DNA from: Chthonomonas calidirosea T49
Lineage (GTDB): Bacteria > Armatimonadota > Chthonomonadetes > Chthonomonadales > Chthonomonadaceae
Reading direction: 5' to 3'
NCBI RefSeq assembly: GCF_000427095.1
Contig: NC_021487.1
Span: forward strand, 1,804,674-1,868,673
DNA: 64,000 nt
Under the pieces are notes generated by a model. The model did not search any database. It was not told the DNA's origin and worked only from the letters and a program-made list of their open reading frames with translations. Both the position numbers and the translations under genes were made by a program. This document shows, in pieces, positions 9,298 through 21,433 of the stretch. Each line of letters starts with the position of its first letter. Position 1 is the stretch's first letter.

Positions 9298-9843
9298 CTA
9301 GTGCGGCCGTGTTGCGCTTTTAGCGCCTGCTGGGTAGACGCAGTCGTACAGCTCCTTATACAGCATAAGGCGTTCATGCCCCCAACCGTCGGCGCGACCG
9401 CTGGAGCTAATGACAACAAATGTGCGCGCGGCACCCAGCTGCTCCTTCTGCTCCCCCCATCGTCTGCACTCCCGCCCGGTTACCATTCGATAGACATCCT
9501 TGCCGTTGTAACAGACCCAGCGCGGTGCCGCCGCGATCAGGCGCTCGATCAGCTGTTCACGTTGGAGGGAAGACGGTTCGGGCAAAAGATGGTTAGCGTT
9601 GCTTGCGATATGAGTAAAAAGGGCGACGAGGCCGATGCCATAGGCGGGAAGAGTCACATCCTCTTCGGGTTGCAGTAGGCGCGGCGTGAAACCGGCATGG
9701 TAAAGCAACTGCCAAAAACGGTTGCGCGGCCCTGCATAGTAATGCCCTACCTGCGCGGCCCAAAAGCTCGGTGCCGCTCCCACAAAGACCACGTCAAGCC
9801 CAGGGACAAGAATATCCGGCAAAAGAGGCGCTCGTTCCTCCAT
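9298..9843 (-). CDS. Mug/TDG-type mismatch-specific DNA glycosylase
   Basis: The protein belongs to the uracil-DNA glycosylase superfamily, nearest the Mug family that removes uracil or thymine opposite guanine. It begins with a PDILVPGLDVVFVG strand followed by HYYAGPRNRFWQLLYHAG, a Mug hallmark. The usual GINPG motif reads GAAPS, and the C-terminal NPSGL loop reads SSSGRAD, so substrate preference may differ. At 181 residues the length is normal. The ATG at 9843 is 11 bases after the dapB stop, within a dnaE-dapB-glycosylase operon. Confidence 0.8.
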   Translation of the reverse strand: MEERAPLLPDILVPGLDVVFVGAAPSFWAAQVGHYYAGPRNRFWQLLYHAGFTPRLLQPEEDVTLPAYGIGLVALFTHIASNANHLLPEPSSLQREQLIERLIAAAPRWVCYNGKDVYRMVTGRECRRWGEQKEQLGAARTFVVISSSGRADGWGHERLMLYKELYDCVYPAGAKSATRPH

Positions 9844-9854
9844 CGTGCTAGCCG

Positions 9855-10658
9855 TTAAAGCAGGTTTTCAAGTCCAACCACCAACCCTGACAGAGAGCGC
9901 ACTTTCCGAATGGCCAAGAGCACGCCGGGCATAAAGGAGCGTCGGTCGGTTGAGTCGTGACGAAGGGTGAGTGTCTGCCCTACCCCTCCCAAAATAACCT
10001 CCTGATGCGCCACGAAACCGGGGAGGCGAACGCTATGCACCGGGACCCCATCCACAACTCCTCCCCGCGCCCCCGGGGCTTTTTCAAAAGCGCCCTCCGG
10101 CGCGGCAGTTGGGTGTACCCCCGCTGCACGGCGCGCCTCCGCAATGCGCTGAGCGGTGAGCATGGCGGTACCTGAAGGGGCGTCCACCTTCTTTTCATGA
10201 TGCAGTTCAATGATCTCGACATCGGGCAAGTAGCGCGCCGCCTGAGCGGCAAACTGCATCATAAGAACGGCCCCAATGGCGAAGTTGGGCGCGAGAAAGG
10301 CACCTATCTTGCGTTCCTTGGCGGTCGTTTCAAGACGGGCCACCTCCTCTTCGGACAGGCCCGTTGTGCCGATAACCGGAGAAATGCCCAACTCCAAAGC
10401 GATCAGAGCGTTAGGCAGTACGGCCGTGTGCACCGAAAAATCCACCATCACGTCCGGTCGTGCCCGAAGGGCTGCCGCCTTCCAGTCGCTCTCCACCTTT
10501 ACACCAAGCAGCGCAATGCCAGCCAGGCTGCCGACGTCCTCCTCGATGTGGTGTAGATCGATGGCCGCAACCAGCTGCATGTCTTCCGCCTCTGAAACGG
10601 CACGGGTCACTTCACGCCCCATGCGCCCAGCGGCGCCGCAAATGGCAACCCTGATCAT
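9855..10658 (-). CDS. dapB: 4-hydroxy-tetrahydrodipicolinate reductase
   Basis: DapB reduces HTPA to tetrahydrodipicolinate in lysine and diaminopimelate synthesis. The N-terminal Rossmann motif AICGAAGRMGREV, the VDFSV block, the GTTGLSEEE segment and the catalytic ELHHEKKVDAPSGTA motif near residue 150 are all present. The length of 267 residues is typical. It follows dnaE by 31 bases on the minus strand, an arrangement that links DNA synthesis to wall precursor supply only by position. Confidence 0.96.
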   Translation of the reverse strand: MIRVAICGAAGRMGREVTRAVSEAEDMQLVAAIDLHHIEEDVGSLAGIALLGVKVESDWKAAALRARPDVMVDFSVHTAVLPNALIALELGISPVIGTTGLSEEEVARLETTAKERKIGAFLAPNFAIGAVLMMQFAAQAARYLPDVEIIELHHEKKVDAPSGTAMLTAQRIAEARRAAGVHPTAAPEGAFEKAPGARGGVVDGVPVHSVRLPGFVAHQEVILGGVGQTLTLRHDSTDRRSFMPGVLLAIRKVRSLSGLVVGLENLL

Positions 10659-10689
10659 GTTCGGAAATCCTTCAGAGATGTCTTTTCTT

Positions 10690-13600
10690 CTATTCTACCC
10701 ACACGGCCTGACGCCCCAAAAAATGTTCGACCGCCTGTCGAAAATCGTCGGTATACTCCGCTAAGAGCTCGGTGCGCATCTCATACGTTTTATCGCGCCG
10801 GTTGATGCGCAGATACACCGGGCAGGCGTTTCCATTTCCCCGATGCTGCTCGATCGTGTCGCGCACGAAGCGCAGCGTCTCCGGGCGGTTAGGGTCGAGG
10901 CGCACCACGATGCGGTTCGCCTTGTGGGCCGCACTTACCATGCTTTCGGTAAGGGGGGAGATCTCCTCCGCCAGTATCTCGACGATGGGCCTGTCGTCCT
11001 CGTCGTCATCACGTACGCGCTCTCGATGGCTCGTACGCCCACGCACCAGCACCACGCGATCTTTTTCTAAGTTCTGACGTTGAGCCGCGAAGGCCGTTGG
11101 AAAGATGGTGCACGAGACGCTGCCCGTCATATCTTCCAACGTGAAAAAGGCCATAGGCTCCCCGCTCTTTTTAGAGGTAAACAGCTTGACCGATGTCACG
11201 ATCCCACCGATCAACACCTCCTGCTTGTCAGGCAGATCGGGCAGATCGGCAATAGAGGTAACACGGCGACGTCGGAAGGTCTCTTGAAAGGCCTGCAGCG
11301 GATGTTCGGAGATATACAAGCCGAGTAGCTCACGCTCATACCCCAACAGCTGAAGCGAAGGATAGTCGGGCACATCGGGAATGGTTACCTCTTCGACAGT
11401 CGTCTCGTTGGAGAGAAAGATATCGGCAAGGGAGGCTTGTCCCAGCTTCTTGTCGCGTTGGACGCGCGCTGCGGCCTGACAGCAGGCGTCGAGCGCCTCC
11501 ATGAGCGCATGCCGATTGCTGTGCTTGGGCAGGTTTGCAAAAGCGCCGGCAAGGATCAGCGTTTCCACAGTGGAACGAGAGACGCCCCCTTCATTGCCCA
11601 AAGTGCGACAGCAGAAGTCCACTAAACTGGTAAACGGCCCGCCTTCCTGTCGCGCTTTTAGAATGGCCTCTACAGCGGCTCGACCCACATTTTTGATGGC
11701 CGATAGTCCAAAGCGAATGGCCTTGGCACCGTTGGGCAGCGGTTCCACGGTGAAGTCGGCCTGACTGACATTAATGTCGGGCGGCAGCACCGTAATGCCC
11801 ATGCGCCTGCACTCTTCCATGCAAGTTACGAGCTTGTCGCTCTTCTCGCTGAAGCAGGCCATAAGCGCCGCCATGTACTCTACAGGATAGTTGGCTTTGA
11901 GGTAGGCCGTCTGATAGGCTACCATGGCATAACACACGGCGTGCGCCTTATTGAAGGCATAGCCAGCAAACGGCTCCATAAGGTCGAATATCTCGTTCGC
12001 TTTCTTCTCCGGCACCCCCTTGGCTTTTGCTCCGGCCAAGAAGTTAGCGCGCTGTTTTACCATCTCTTCCTTTTTCTTTTTGCCCATCGCACGCCGAAGA
12101 ATGTCGGCCTGCCCTAGCGTATAGCCCGCGATCACCTGGGCGATCTGCATCACCTGGTCTTGATAGACGATGACCCCATAGGTCTCTTTTAAGATATCTT
12201 CCAACCATGGGTGGGGATATTCGATCTTTTCCAGCCCATGTTTACAACGGATAAAACGTGGGATATGGGCCATAGGGCCGGGGCGATAGAGAGCTACCAT
12301 GGCCGCGAGGTCGCGCACGCTGGAGGGTTTTAGCTCCGCAATGTAGCGCCGCATCTGAGGCGACTCCAGTTGGAACACCCCTACCGTTTCTCCTCGTGCC
12401 AACAGCTCGAAGGTTTTGGGATCGTCGAGGGGCAGCTTGCGCACATCTATCTTTTTGCCGGTAGTTTGCTCCACATTGCGCACCGCTTGGGCCAGAATAG
12501 AAAGGTTGATAAGGCCCAGAAAATCCATCTTCAAGAGACCGATCTTTTCAAGGGTTGAGGCCACGTACTGAGTAACGCAGCCCCCATCGGCCGAGCGGGT
12601 GAGCGGGGTGTACTCCACGAGAGGTTCGTGCGATATGATCACGCCGGCGGCATGGACGGAGGCATGGCGGGCAATGCCCTCTAGGCGTCGCGCCGTATCA
12701 ATCAGCTTTTTCGCCTGCGGGTCTCGAACATAGGCGTTGCGAAACTCCTGATTGATCTCAAGGGTTTTATCTATTGTGATGCCGATAGGATGGGTAGGAA
12801 TCATCTTGCAGAGGCGCTCTACATCGGCCATCGGCATTCCGAGGGCACGGCCGGCATCGCGCAGCACGGCCCGCGCCTGAAGGGTTCCGAAAGTGATGAT
12901 TTGGGCGACACGGGCTTGGGTTGGGTCGTCTTGATGAGGGCTATACTTTTTGGTCACGTACTCGATAACCTCGGCCCGGCGGGCATCCTCAAAATCCATA
13001 TCCACATCCGGCATCTGAACGCGCTCCGGATTCAGGAAGCGCTCGAAGGTAAGGCCGTACTCCACAGGGTCTACATCGGTGATACCGATGAGATAAGAGA
13101 CAAGGCTGCCGGCAGCCGAACCGCGTACCCCGAAAAAGATGCCCTTTTGGGCGGCAAAGCGGGCAAAGTCGCGCACAATGAGAATGTACTGCGAAAAACC
13201 GGTTCTTTCGATGATGTCCAGCTCGTAGCGCAGACGCGCGATAACCTTTTCGGAAGGATTGCCGTTGTAGCGCTGTCGTAGCCCTTCCTCGGCCAACTGT
13301 GTTAGGTATTGATGGGGGGTAAGCCCCGGAGGAATATCCGGACAGGGGAGAGGACAACGGCCAAACTCTAACTCTACATTGCACTTCTCGGCGATGCCCA
13401 ACGTGTTCTCGACCGCCTCTTGATAGTCGGCGAAAAGCGCCCGCATCTCCTGCTCGCTCTTCAGATAGAACTCTTGGGTGGCGTAGCGAAGGCGGTCGGG
13501 GTCGTTGACCGTTGAGCCGGTTCCGATGCAGAGCAGAATGTCGTGCGCATCGGCATCCTGTTTGCTGAGATAGTGCACATCGTTGGAACAGATAACCGGC

Positions 13601-14199
13601 AAACGAAGTTGACGAGCGATTTTAAGCAGATGCTCGTTGCACTCGATCTGCTCGGGCAGAGAGTGATTCTGCAGCTCGATATAGAAGTTGCCGTCTCCAA
13701 ACACATCTTTATAGTAGGCCGCCGTGTCGAGGGCGCGCTTATAATCTTTACTGAGAATGGCCGTGCAGATCTCACTGCCAAGACAAGCAGAGGTGCCAAT
13801 AAGCCCCTCGGAGTAACGCTGGATGAGGTCGCGATCGATGCGGGGCTTATAGTAAAAACCCTCTAAGGCCGCGATAGAGGTGAGTTTGAGGAGATTTTTA
13901 TAGCCCTGCAGATTGCGGGCCAATAAAACCATGTGGTAGGCTGCCTGATCGAGCTTGGGTTGCTTGTCGGTATAACGACGCGGAGCGACGTAGGCCTCTA
14001 CCCCTAGAATGGGCTTCACTCCGGCCGCTTTACAACGCTCATAAAAGTCCGCCACTCCATACATCACGCCATGATCGGTGAGGGCAAGAGCGGGCATCTC
14101 TAGCTCTGCCGCACGTTGTACAAGCGCAGAAAGCCGATTGGCCCCGTCTAAAAGGCTGTACTCCGAATGGCAATGGACGTGAACAAAGCTGCTCGACAT
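10690..14199 (-). CDS. dnaE: DNA polymerase III subunit alpha
   Basis: This is the replicative C-family polymerase of about 1169 residues. It opens with a PHP domain (HVHCHSEYSLLDGA, then ALTDHGVMYG), has the catalytic palm Asp motif PDVDMDFED near residue 400, the helix-hairpin-helix region, and a C-terminal OB fold (VLIGGIVTSVKLFTSKKSGE). The ATG at 14199 starts the family N-terminus MSSSFVHVH; an upstream frame extension of 23 residues looks non-coding. No intein or split was seen. It begins an operon with dapB and the DNA glycosylase. Confidence 0.96.
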   Translation of the reverse strand: MSSSFVHVHCHSEYSLLDGANRLSALVQRAAELEMPALALTDHGVMYGVADFYERCKAAGVKPILGVEAYVAPRRYTDKQPKLDQAAYHMVLLARNLQGYKNLLKLTSIAALEGFYYKPRIDRDLIQRYSEGLIGTSACLGSEICTAILSKDYKRALDTAAYYKDVFGDGNFYIELQNHSLPEQIECNEHLLKIARQLRLPVICSNDVHYLSKQDADAHDILLCIGTGSTVNDPDRLRYATQEFYLKSEQEMRALFADYQEAVENTLGIAEKCNVELEFGRCPLPCPDIPPGLTPHQYLTQLAEEGLRQRYNGNPSEKVIARLRYELDIIERTGFSQYILIVRDFARFAAQKGIFFGVRGSAAGSLVSYLIGITDVDPVEYGLTFERFLNPERVQMPDVDMDFEDARRAEVIEYVTKKYSPHQDDPTQARVAQIITFGTLQARAVLRDAGRALGMPMADVERLCKMIPTHPIGITIDKTLEINQEFRNAYVRDPQAKKLIDTARRLEGIARHASVHAAGVIISHEPLVEYTPLTRSADGGCVTQYVASTLEKIGLLKMDFLGLINLSILAQAVRNVEQTTGKKIDVRKLPLDDPKTFELLARGETVGVFQLESPQMRRYIAELKPSSVRDLAAMVALYRPGPMAHIPRFIRCKHGLEKIEYPHPWLEDILKETYGVIVYQDQVMQIAQVIAGYTLGQADILRRAMGKKKKEEMVKQRANFLAGAKAKGVPEKKANEIFDLMEPFAGYAFNKAHAVCYAMVAYQTAYLKANYPVEYMAALMACFSEKSDKLVTCMEECRRMGITVLPPDINVSQADFTVEPLPNGAKAIRFGLSAIKNVGRAAVEAILKARQEGGPFTSLVDFCCRTLGNEGGVSRSTVETLILAGAFANLPKHSNRHALMEALDACCQAAARVQRDKKLGQASLADIFLSNETTVEEVTIPDVPDYPSLQLLGYERELLGLYISEHPLQAFQETFRRRRVTSIADLPDLPDKQEVLIGGIVTSVKLFTSKKSGEPMAFFTLEDMTGSVSCTIFPTAFAAQRQNLEKDRVVLVRGRTSHRERVRDDDEDDRPIVEILAEEISPLTESMVSAAHKANRIVVRLDPNRPETLRFVRDTIEQHRGNGNACPVYLRINRRDKTYEMRTELLAEYTDDFRQAVEHFLGRQAVWVE

Positions 14200-14659
14200 G
14201 GCGACTACCCCCAAAAAGAGATGGAAATGAAAGCAGGAAGCGACGTTTGGAAATCCGTTTAAGCGCAAAGCGCTCTAGGAAAAACGCTCTACAGGCCCGT
14301 CTACCCGCCATCACGCCCGGAAGCTGGCAGCGGCCTTGGGCGCGACAACGAGACCGTTGCCGACCCGTTCTGAACACAGTAGATGCCGTTATTTAGTGCT
14401 GTTGAACCCGGTCGCCGCTATATTTAGAACTCTCCGCTATTTTAACGGTTTTCCTCCTTTGTGAAAAGTAGACAAAGTTCTATTCTCGAAAGCCCCCATT
14501 GTTTCCTGCTAACCGGCCTCCCTTACCCCAATATACCAAAACCAAACGTTGCCATCGGCGCCAAAAGCCAACTTTGCGTGTAAACTAGAAGAGTTAGCCT
14601 ATAGCCAGCTGTGACTTTAGCCCGTTCTTCTGCGGTAAGAAAAAGAGGAGGTAGCGCAA
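14200..14659. other. Divergent intergenic region between dnaE and mrdA
   Basis: About 460 bases separate the divergent dnaE and PBP2 genes. I see no credible gene and no well-matched sigma-70 promoter. CCGCTAT occurs at 14415-14421 and 14434-14440, a 19-base period near two helical turns, which may be an operator. A GAGGAGG ribosome site lies just before the mrdA start. Confidence 0.4.
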
Positions 14660-16471
14660 GTGGCGGAGAAACCGATCACCAGCCCCATTGAGGCACCAGA
14701 ACATGCGCCCGATCTAAGGCGTTTGCGCCTACTTTATGGCATTATCTTTCTCTTGCTTTTAGCGATTGTTGCTCGTCTCTGGTATCTGCAGGTGGTAGAG
14801 GGCAAAGAGCTTGCCGAACAGTGCCGAAATCTTCAGTACAAACATATTCGCCGCATCGCCCCTCGTGGTCTTATCGAAGACAGAAACGGGTATATCCTCG
14901 CTGCCAATCGGTTGCGCTACATTATCTCTATCTTCCCAGACGATATTCGCAAACATCCGCAAACGCTTCCACGACTTGCTGAGCTGCTTCATCTTTCTGC
15001 CTCTGACCTTCAAAATCAGCTAACGAAATGGGTACAACAGGTCAGCCGCTACGATCCCATGCCTATTGATAAGGATGTGGATATCAAAACCCTCATCCGA
15101 GTAGAAGAGGAGAGCTTTGACCTGCCCGGGGTCTTCATCACTCGCGAGCCCGTTCGTTACTACAGCGACGATGGGCTCTGCTCGTCCTTTCTTGGAATTA
15201 CCCGACCTATTACCAGCGAACTCTATGCGCGTTGGAAAAGCCGTGGCTATCACATGGACGACCTTGTTGGCATTTTTGGGCTTGAACGAACCTACGAGTC
15301 GGTTCTTCGTGGTCAAGCAGGTGAAACCGACTACGAGACGGACGCGCGCGGGCGTATCTTGGGACAGGGTCAGGAGATCCCGCCCATTCCCGGAAAAACA
15401 CTTAAGCTGGCGCTCGACTTTGGTCTTCAAAAAGTGGCGGCACAGGCCTTAGAAGATACAGGCCACCACGGTGCTGTGGTGGCGCTCGATCCCAACAACG
15501 GTGGGGTGCTCGCTTTTGTCAGCTGGCCCTCTTATGACTTAAATCAGTATGGCAAGATATACAGTAAGCTGCTCAAAGACCCCGCCCATCCCTTGATCAA
15601 CCGTGCTTCTGACAGCGCCTTTGCTTGTGGTTCCACCTTTAAACCCATCACCGCTACCGCCGGTTTGCAAAGCGGGGTCATCACCCCACAAACGCAGTTC
15701 TATTGTCCCGGCTATTTGCGGCTCGGCTCTCGACTTTTTCATTGCGATGAGGTCCACGGCACTACCGGCTTCTATCGGGCTATCGGGGCCTCCTGCAACG
15801 TCTACTTTTTTCATGTGGGGCTTCTCGCTGGCCCAGAAGCCATTGTGGCTTGGGCAAAACGTTATGGGCTCGGAAGCCGCACCGGTATTGATATTCCTAC
15901 CGAAACCCCCGGCCTACTGCCCTCCCCAGAGTGGAAAAAGAAGACGGGACGAGGCCCTTGGTATCCCGGCGACACCCTCAACCTCTCTATTGGACAGGGC
16001 TATCTGCGCGTCTCTCCGCTTCAGCTCGCAGACTATGTGGCGGCCATTGCCAACGGCGGCACGCTGTGGCGCCCCCATTTTGTTAATGCCATTATTGACC
16101 CTATCACCGGCAGGGTCCAGCCCGTGGAACCCAAAGTGAGAGGGCAGATAGGCTTTAGTCCGGCAACACGCCAGGCCATCGTGCAGGGAATGGAGATGGC
16201 CGTTCAACCCGGTGGTACGGCTGCGGGCATCGCTATTCCAGGGCTCTCCATCGCCGGTAAAACCGGTACCGCCCAGGCCTATAGCCAAGGCAAAAAAGAG
16301 GATAACGCCTTCTTCATCTGCTTTGCTCCTGTACAGCATCCGCGCATCGCCATCGCTGTTATGGTAGAAGGCGGTGGCTATGGGGCACAGGCAGCAGCCC
16401 CCATCGCACAGAAAATGCTACTGTATTACTTTTTCCACCGGTCTCAACAGGTCGCCTTGGCACATAGGTAA
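14660..16471 (+). CDS. mrdA: Penicillin-binding protein 2 (class B transpeptidase)
   Basis: This transpeptidase crosslinks peptidoglycan during side-wall growth, together with RodA. It has a cytoplasmic tail, one N-terminal membrane helix at about residues 23-43, a dimerisation domain (APRGLIEDRNGYILA), and a transpeptidase domain with SxxK (STFK at about 325-328), SxN in GASCNVYF, and KTGTAQ near 540. The 603-residue length fits the class. The start is GTG at 14660 after GAGGAGG. recN follows by 48 bases. mreBCD and rodA are not next to it. Confidence 0.93.
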   Translation: MAEKPITSPIEAPEHAPDLRRLRLLYGIIFLLLLAIVARLWYLQVVEGKELAEQCRNLQYKHIRRIAPRGLIEDRNGYILAANRLRYIISIFPDDIRKHPQTLPRLAELLHLSASDLQNQLTKWVQQVSRYDPMPIDKDVDIKTLIRVEEESFDLPGVFITREPVRYYSDDGLCSSFLGITRPITSELYARWKSRGYHMDDLVGIFGLERTYESVLRGQAGETDYETDARGRILGQGQEIPPIPGKTLKLALDFGLQKVAAQALEDTGHHGAVVALDPNNGGVLAFVSWPSYDLNQYGKIYSKLLKDPAHPLINRASDSAFACGSTFKPITATAGLQSGVITPQTQFYCPGYLRLGSRLFHCDEVHGTTGFYRAIGASCNVYFFHVGLLAGPEAIVAWAKRYGLGSRTGIDIPTETPGLLPSPEWKKKTGRGPWYPGDTLNLSIGQGYLRVSPLQLADYVAAIANGGTLWRPHFVNAIIDPITGRVQPVEPKVRGQIGFSPATRQAIVQGMEMAVQPGGTAAGIAIPGLSIAGKTGTAQAYSQGKKEDNAFFICFAPVQHPRIAIAVMVEGGGYGAQAAAPIAQKMLLYYFFHRSQQVALAHR

Positions 16472-16519
16472 AATGCAGATGGAACGTCATATTTCTTCAA
16501 AAAGAGAGGACTGTTGGCC

Positions 16520-18193
16520 GTGCTGATACGACTTTCTGTGCGAAATCTAGCGATTATTGATCATCTTGACATCGAGTTCTATCCGGGCTTCAATGTGCTT
16601 ACCGGAGAGACCGGCGCGGGCAAATCTATTCTCATTGATGCGCTTGGCCTCGCATTAGGAGCGCGAGCAGACCCCACCATGGTGCGCGCCGGTGCCGACA
16701 AAGCGGTCGTAGACGCACTGTTCGACCTCAGTCGCCTGCCACACATCGCCGCGATCGCCCAAGAGATGGGGTTTGAACCCGAAGAGAGCCTTTTGTTGCT
16801 CTCGCGCGAAATCCAATCCAATGGGCGTTCCCTTTGTCGCATCGCCGGTCGTCCTGCCACGGTGGCTCAGCTTAAAACGCTAGCCGAATGGCTGATAGAC
16901 CTTCATGGTCAACACGAACATCAGTCCCTGCTCTCGCAATCGCGCCATCGAGATATCCTCGATGAGTGGGGAGGCCAACCGCTTCTGGAAGCAAAGTCTG
17001 CCCTTGCTGTTACGTGGACGGAGTTGCAGAACTTACGGCAAGAGCGGCAGGCCCTGGAGAAAGAGGCTCGCGAACGCATGCAGCTGCTAGACCTCTATCA
17101 GTTTCAGATTCGCGAGATCGATTCGGCCAAACTGGTTGTTGGGGAGGATGAGGAGCTTGCCGCTGAACATAGACGCGTGGCAAACGCACAACGCTTGGCA
17201 GAAAACGTGACGGCCGCCCTTTTAGGGCTAAGTAACGAGGATACAGGCGGGGCCATTGAAACGCTCGATCGAGTAGAACGAGCCTTGGCGGAGGCGGCCT
17301 CTTTTGACGAAAGGCTTAATGCGCTACTAGAGACGGTTCGCTCGGCCCTTTACGAACTAAGTGAAGTCGAGCGTGAACTCGGCCGATATCAGGAGAACAT
17401 CGAGTTTTCTCCGGAGCGGTTGCAGGCGATAGAGGAGCGCCTGGAGCTTCTCCGCACGCTTAAGCGCAAGTACGGTGCCACTATCGAAGAGATTTTGCAG
17501 TACCGCGATGACACCGAACGCAGACTACATGCGCTCACGCATAGTGAGGAGCGCAGCCGTGACTTGGATCAGGCAATTGCCCGTTTGGAAGCGAGGTTGT
17601 CGGAGCAGTGCGAGCGATTAAGCAGCTTGCGCCGAGCCGCGGCCGAAGAGTTCCAAAAGCTGATACAACAGGAACTGCAAGAGCTCGGCATGGAGCGTGC
17701 GCGCTTCCAAGTGGAACTGCAGGCCACCGAGCCCTCGATGCAAGGGGCCGATCGCGTGGAGTTCCTTTTATCTACCAACCCCGGAGAGCCGCTAAGGCCG
17801 CTTGTGAAGGTAGCATCCGGCGGTGAAATCTCTCGGGTAATGCTCGCCGTTAAGACGGCCATGTCGCTACGCCAAGAACTGCCCACCATGGTCTTCGATG
17901 AGATAGATGTGGGCATTGGGGGGCGTACGGCCAGCGTGATCGCCGCGAAAATGGCAGCGCTTGCAAAAAGGGCGCAGCTGCTGTGCATTACCCATCTTGC
18001 ACCTATTGCAAGCCGTGCCGAACATCAGTTTGCGATTGAGAAGCGAGTTATGGGTGAGCGCACAATAGTGCAGGTAACGCCGCTCACCTCGGAACAGCGC
18101 ATCGAAGAGATAGCCCGCATGCTAGGCGGCAACGCGGTTACCGATACGGTACGCCAGCATGCGCGCGAGATGCTTGCTTCGCAATTATCGTAG
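16520..18193 (+). CDS. recN: DNA repair protein RecN
   Basis: RecN is an SMC-like ATPase that acts at double-strand breaks. The N-terminus NLAIIDHLDIEFYPGFN leads to the Walker A box GETGAGKS, long coiled-coil arms fill about residues 150-350, and the C-terminal part has the ABC signature ASGGEISR and the Walker B MVFDEIDVGIGG. The GTG at 16520 is nine bases after GAGAGGA and gives the family start MLIRLSVRN; the TTG six bases upstream is too close to that site. The length is about 557 residues. Confidence 0.95.
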   Translation: MLIRLSVRNLAIIDHLDIEFYPGFNVLTGETGAGKSILIDALGLALGARADPTMVRAGADKAVVDALFDLSRLPHIAAIAQEMGFEPEESLLLLSREIQSNGRSLCRIAGRPATVAQLKTLAEWLIDLHGQHEHQSLLSQSRHRDILDEWGGQPLLEAKSALAVTWTELQNLRQERQALEKEARERMQLLDLYQFQIREIDSAKLVVGEDEELAAEHRRVANAQRLAENVTAALLGLSNEDTGGAIETLDRVERALAEAASFDERLNALLETVRSALYELSEVERELGRYQENIEFSPERLQAIEERLELLRTLKRKYGATIEEILQYRDDTERRLHALTHSEERSRDLDQAIARLEARLSEQCERLSSLRRAAAEEFQKLIQQELQELGMERARFQVELQATEPSMQGADRVEFLLSTNPGEPLRPLVKVASGGEISRVMLAVKTAMSLRQELPTMVFDEIDVGIGGRTASVIAAKMAALAKRAQLLCITHLAPIASRAEHQFAIEKRVMGERTIVQVTPLTSEQRIEEIARMLGGNAVTDTVRQHAREMLASQLS

Positions 18194-18214
18194 CATCTCC
18201 CCGGTAGATCAGCG

Positions 18215-20218
<2,004 letters not shown>

Positions 20219-20246
20219 TTAGGAGAGTTACGAAACGCACAAGAAG

Positions 20247-21245
20247 TCAGTTCCTTCGGCCGCTTGATTCCGCTTCCTCCCCTCCCAAAATAGGTGGACG
20301 CCGAGGCAAGAATAGGTAGAGATACCAGAAAACGCCGTTTAACCCGGCAAAGGTAAGGCGAAGCCACGCAGGCACCGCGAGATGAGAAAACATGCCTTCG
20401 ATCAGGCCCGCAAACACAAAGAGCGGAATGGTGCCCAGCAGCAGCTGCACGCCCTCCCTACCGGCTTGTAAAAAGGCCTCTTTTCGACGATAGGGGCCGG
20501 GGAGCAGCAGAGCAACACCCATCATAAGCCCAGCAGCTCCTCCAATGAGGGTGGCCGTGATCTCGGCAATACCATGTGGCAGAATGCCAGGCCAAAAGGT
20601 GGCGTGACGATGCACCTCCGTCATTAAGGCCGACATCGCTCCCAGCACAGCTCCGTTGTAGAACAAGAGATAGGTGGTGGGAACGCAGATGGCCGGGCCT
20701 GTGGCATAGGCCATAATGGCTACCTGAAAATTGTGGGTCATCAGCTTTCCCGAAAAGGCCGCCGATGGGGGCGCTGCGATCTTGCCGCTTTTCCAAGCAC
20801 GTACGCTGGCACGAAACTCCTTAGGAATAAACAGGTTGAGCCTTGGCGGCGAGGTTATTACCATCCAGTAGGCCAGCCCAATGCCAATAAGAAAGATGGT
20901 CAAAGCGGCAAGAAAATAGCCGCACCGACGCTGCAAAAGCGCCGGGAATTCATAGTTGTAGAAGTGGAGCACGGATCGAAACGGACTAGAAGAGGTCTCG
21001 GACTCGTATAAAATCGCTTGAGCGCGCCCCACCAACCCGTTGAGATAACTCACAATGTCTTCGCTAAGCGCATGCGCCGACGCATAGGCAAGATCAGAGG
21101 AGACACGCCGATAGAGCCTCATAAACCGCAACAGGTCTTCTCTATCTAATGCACGCACCCCACGGCGCGTATCGGCCTTCTGCACGATACGGCTTAACTC
21201 TTGCCAATCGGCCTCACGTTCGTTCACAAAATCCTGCTCGTTCAT
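20247..21245 (-). CDS. Stage II sporulation protein M (SpoIIM/DUF95) family membrane protein
   Basis: The N-terminal 115 residues are soluble and helical (ADWQELSRIV, then RFMRLYRRVSSDLAYA). Several membrane helices follow, including YFLAALTIFLIGIGLAYWM, and then the DUF95 core with FSGKLMTHNFQVAI and PHGIAEITATLIGGAAGLMMG. Family members occur far beyond spore formers and often sit near RDD or MoxR-type genes, which are not seen here. The ATG at 21245 is chosen because it starts the conserved soluble region; the frame stays open further upstream without a good site. Its function in this organism is unknown. Confidence 0.8.
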   Translation of the reverse strand: MNEQDFVNEREADWQELSRIVQKADTRRGVRALDREDLLRFMRLYRRVSSDLAYASAHALSEDIVSYLNGLVGRAQAILYESETSSSPFRSVLHFYNYEFPALLQRRCGYFLAALTIFLIGIGLAYWMVITSPPRLNLFIPKEFRASVRAWKSGKIAAPPSAAFSGKLMTHNFQVAIMAYATGPAICVPTTYLLFYNGAVLGAMSALMTEVHRHATFWPGILPHGIAEITATLIGGAAGLMMGVALLLPGPYRRKEAFLQAGREGVQLLLGTIPLFVFAGLIEGMFSHLAVPAWLRLTFAGLNGVFWYLYLFLPRRPPILGGEEAESSGRRN

Positions 21246-21398
21246 CGGTAGCAGTGCACACTCCAACGCGTCGGTCGTTCCACCGCCTTCGTATTTTCCA
21301 TAATACCATAAACACCTATGAGAGAAATCAAGGTGAGTACGGGCTTGCATATCCCAGTGCTTACGCTGTCACCGTCTATTAGAGCTATCGTCCGCAAC

Positions 21399-21427
21399 TT
21401 GACATCCAGACGTAAATAGGTTATAAT
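21399..21427 (+). promoter_or_regulatory. Perfect-consensus sigma-70 promoter
   Basis: TTGACA at 21399-21404 and TATAAT at 21422-21427 are separated by exactly 17 bases. Transcription should start near 21434, giving a leader of about 257 bases before the pilin-like gene. A promoter this strong would normally need downstream control. Confidence 0.85.
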
Positions 21428-21433
21428 TTTGAA

